Positions 5,000 through 7,115 of a stretch of 7,115 nucleotides of DNA are shown here, piece by piece; positions within the stretch are counted from its first letter, which is position 1, and each line of letters starts with the position of its first letter. The translations under genes were made by a program, and so were the position numbers. The stretch covers positions 1-7,115 of the forward strand of contig JANQJX010000158.1 of NCBI GenBank assembly GCA_028281425.1. The letters are read 5' to 3'. The notes under the pieces are model-generated. The model worked only from the letters and a program-made list of their open reading frames with translations, searched no databases and had not been told where the DNA came from. The DNA comes from Simkania sp. Its GTDB lineage: Bacteria > Chlamydiota > Chlamydiia > Chlamydiales > Simkaniaceae.

Positions 5000-6980
5000 A
5001 CTTAAAGCTTCTTTTTCTCCTTGCGGAGATCAACCCAAGGCCATTGAAAAATTATCTGCGGGTGTAAAAGCAGGAGAAAAAGGACAGGTTCTTCTTGGCA
5101 TTACTGGTTCTGGGAAAACCTTTACAATGGCTCATGTGATTGCACATGTACAAAAACCAACTCTGATACTTGCACATAATAAAACCCTTGCCGCACAGCT
5201 CTACCAAGAATTTAAAACCCTCTTCCCAGACAATAGCGTTGAATATTTTGTGTCTTACTATGACTACTACCAACCTGAAGCTTATGTTCCACGCACCGAT
5301 ACTTATATCGAAAAAGATCTTTCAATCAATGACCAAATCGATCAACTTCGTCTAAAAGCAACATGCGCTCTCATTGAAAGAAGAGATGTCATTATTGTCT
5401 CTTCCGTCTCTTGTATCTACGGTCTTGGACTCCCTGAATATTTCAAAAAGATGAAACTTCATCTAGAGGTTGGGGGGATAAGGCAACGCGATGATATTCT
5501 TCTCCATCTTGTCGAACTTCAATATTCTCGAAATGATTATGAGCTCAGTCGCTCTCATTTTCGAATTCGGGGAGATATTTTAGAAGTGATTCCCTCTTAC
5601 GAAGATAAAAAGGGCTATCGCATTGAGTTCTTTGACGATGAAATTGAACGTATTAGCGAAATTGATCCTTTGACAGGACAAGTGAATCAACGTCTAAAAT
5701 GTATCTCCATTTTTCCCGGATCACATCATGTCACTCCTGAAAATATTCGCCTCAATGCAATTGAAACCATTCGAGAAGAATTGCAAGAACAAATCACCTA
5801 TTTTAAAAATAAAAATCAGCTTGTCGAAGCGCAGAGAATAAAGCAGCGTACTCGTTATGACATGGAAATGATCAAAGAAATTGGCTATTGCAAAGGGGTC
5901 GAAAATTATTCCCGCCATTTTTCCTGCCGTGCTCCTGGAGAGCCCCCTGCCTGCTTACTCGACTACTTCCCAAATGATTTTCTCCTTTTTATCGACGAGT
6001 GTCATCAAACTTTGCCTCAAATTCATGCTATGTATAATGGGGACAAAGCACGCAAAAAATCCTTGATCGATTTCGGATTTCGTCTACCATCAGCCTACGA
6101 TAATCGTCCTTTAAAATTTGAAGAGTTTTATCAAAAAATTCCTCAAGTCATTTTCGTTTCAGCAACACCTAATCCTTGGGAAATCAATGAAGCAGGTGGT
6201 GATGTCATCGAACAAATCATCAGACCAACCGGTCTTCTTGACCCTCTCATCGAAATGCGGCCAGCAACAAACCAAGTCGATGATTGTCTTGAAGAAATCC
6301 GCCTTGAAACCGAAAAAAACCAGCGGGTACTTGTCACAACATTGACTAAAAAACTCGCTGAAAATCTTAGCCACTACTTAAATGAAATTGGTGTCAAAGC
6401 AAAATATCTTCACTCAGATATTGATACTCTAGAGCGGGTCAAAATCATTCAAGAACTGCGCCTTGGTCATTTCGATGTGCTTGTCGGAATCAATCTATTA
6501 AGGGAAGGCCTTGATATTCCCGAGGTCAGTTTGGTTGTAATTCTCGATGCTGACAAAGAAGGGTTTTTAAGAAGCGAAACAGCTCTTATTCAAACATGTG
6601 GAAGGGCTGCACGTCATGAAGAAGGACGCGTTTTGATGTATGCTGATAAAAAAACCTCTTCAATTTTAAAAACCCTTTTAATCACCGAAAACAGACGAAA
6701 AAGGCAAGAAAAGCACAATCAACTTCATCATATCAAACCTCAAACTATCCGAAAAAAAATCGAAGATGACTCTTTTACACTCTCTTTTTCTCCAAAAGAA
6801 AAAGCTTCAAAAAAAGGAGCCCCTTTTAAAATCAAAGATCTCGATAAGAAAATCAAAAAATGTGAAACACGCATGAAAGAAGCCGCAAAAAAACTTAATT
6901 TTGAAGAAGCCGCACGCTATCGTGACCTTATGAAATCATATCAAGATCTCATGCTTTACTCAGATCGCTCGACTCCTTAG
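4986..6980 (+). CDS. uvrB: UvrABC excision nuclease subunit B
   Basis: The 664-residue protein is the DNA damage-verifying, helicase-like ATPase that is loaded by UvrA and then recruits UvrC in nucleotide excision repair. In order: GDQPKAI near the N terminus; Walker A GITGSGKT (38-45, Lys45 as in E. coli); the strand-separating beta-hairpin YYDYYQPEAYVP (91-102); Walker B-type DECH (337-340); VSATP (391-395); LHSDID and GINLLREGLDIPEVSLV (501-517); QTCGRAAR (536-543); and a C-terminal UVR domain (about 616-656, with FEEAARYRD) for UvrC contact. E. coli UvrB has 673 residues. An upstream in-frame ATG at 4950 would add 12 residues not expected in the family; starting at 4986 puts the motifs at E. 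coli numbering. The gene overlaps the permease by 14 bases without a clear ribosome binding site, suggesting translational coupling. Odd residues: Cys for the usual Ser in DESH and for Ile in QTIGRAAR. Confidence 0.96.
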   Translation: MKQFKLKASFSPCGDQPKAIEKLSAGVKAGEKGQVLLGITGSGKTFTMAHVIAHVQKPTLILAHNKTLAAQLYQEFKTLFPDNSVEYFVSYYDYYQPEAYVPRTDTYIEKDLSINDQIDQLRLKATCALIERRDVIIVSSVSCIYGLGLPEYFKKMKLHLEVGGIRQRDDILLHLVELQYSRNDYELSRSHFRIRGDILEVIPSYEDKKGYRIEFFDDEIERISEIDPLTGQVNQRLKCISIFPGSHHVTPENIRLNAIETIREELQEQITYFKNKNQLVEAQRIKQRTRYDMEMIKEIGYCKGVENYSRHFSCRAPGEPPACLLDYFPNDFLLFIDECHQTLPQIHAMYNGDKARKKSLIDFGFRLPSAYDNRPLKFEEFYQKIPQVIFVSATPNPWEINEAGGDVIEQIIRPTGLLDPLIEMRPATNQVDDCLEEIRLETEKNQRVLVTTLTKKLAENLSHYLNEIGVKAKYLHSDIDTLERVKIIQELRLGHFDVLVGINLLREGLDIPEVSLVVILDADKEGFLRSETALIQTCGRAARHEEGRVLMYADKKTSSILKTLLITENRRKRQEKHNQLHHIKPQTIRKKIEDDSFTLSFSPKEKASKKGAPFKIKDLDKKIKKCETRMKEAAKKLNFEEAARYRDLMKSYQDLMLYSDRSTP

Positions 6981-7028
6981 TCGTCCCTGCTGCTATGTAG
7001 TATGTCAAGAAAAAATAAAGCTAACTTC

Positions 7029-7115
7029 TCATTTTACCAGCCAGTTCATCATCTCAAATTCTTCTTTTTCCGGATCCCGGCGAATATCAATGAGAAGAAT
7101 CAGACCCAACAGGTT
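7029..7115 (-). CDS. 3' end of an EngB/YsxC-like GTPase reading frame, apparently truncated
   Basis: Twenty-eight codons enter from the right edge and end at a TGA (7031-7029). The peptide contains NLLGLILLIDIRRDP and then EKEEFEMMNWLVK. This resembles the EngB/YsxC segment between the G3 and G4 motifs, where L-x-G-hydrophobic-x-L-L-x-D-x-R is followed by an acidic stretch and M-x-x-W-L. EngB is a ribosome-assembly GTPase and should continue for about 60 more residues, with T-K-x-D (G4) soon after. Here the frame stops at once, and only 48 bases separate the TGA from the uvrB stop. Removing one base from the AAAA run at 7032-7035 would continue as NEKLALFFLD, reminiscent of the strand before G4, but no T-K-x-D follows. 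A truncated or decayed gene is the simplest reading. Another protein family with a similar segment is possible because so little is visible. Confidence 0.45.
   Translation of the reverse strand, partial: NLLGLILLIDIRRDPEKEEFEMMNWLVK

Noticed and set aside
6970..6983. CGACT-CCTT-AGTCG hairpin at the uvrB stop as a terminator
   Set aside because: The stem is only five pairs, includes the stop codon, and no T tract follows on either strand.

Overview
This 7.1 kb AT-rich window most likely comes from a chromosome of the phylum Chlamydiota, probably an environmental or 'Chlamydia-like' member. The evidence is a ThyX of 543 residues built from two ThyX-like halves (the usual form is one domain of about 220-250 residues), placed divergently next to hemB, and two separate aromatic amino acid permeases of the TyrP type. 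From memory, chlamydial genomes carry all of these, and hemB and thyX are neighbours in Chlamydia. The assignment is an inference; no ribosomal or phylogenetic marker is present to prove it.

Layout. Positions 1-114 (minus strand) hold the first 38 codons of hemB (porphobilinogen synthase), running off the left edge, with a good ribosome binding site at 121-126. Positions 115-542 are a non-coding divergent spacer that carries the first copy of a structured repeat. thyX (543-2174) and a first TyrP-family permease (2184-3395) follow on the plus strand, 9 bases apart, and look like one transcription unit. Positions 3396-3781 are a second non-coding spacer holding a second, diverged copy of the same structured repeat. 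A second TyrP-family permease (3782-4999) follows, and uvrB starts inside its last codons (4986-6980). At the right edge, on the minus strand and converging on uvrB, is the end of a reading frame resembling the GTPase EngB/YsxC (7029-7115). It stops before the expected G4 motif, so the gene looks truncated.

How the genes relate. ThyX makes dTMP from dUMP with methylene-tetrahydrofolate and flavin, HemB makes the pyrrole of haem, the two permeases import tyrosine or tryptophan, and UvrB is the damage-verifying helicase-like subunit of nucleotide excision repair. They do not form one pathway; this is core metabolism, import and repair typical of a reduced-genome bacterium that takes amino acids from a host.

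The least explained part is the repeat shared by the two spacers. It has an AT-rich palindrome, a 40-base hairpin module (A), a variable stretch ending in a hairpin, and a long hairpin (B) with a conserved 15-base loop. Helices are kept between copies despite base changes, and the imperfect pairs are mostly of a kind that become G-U wobbles if the minus strand is transcribed.
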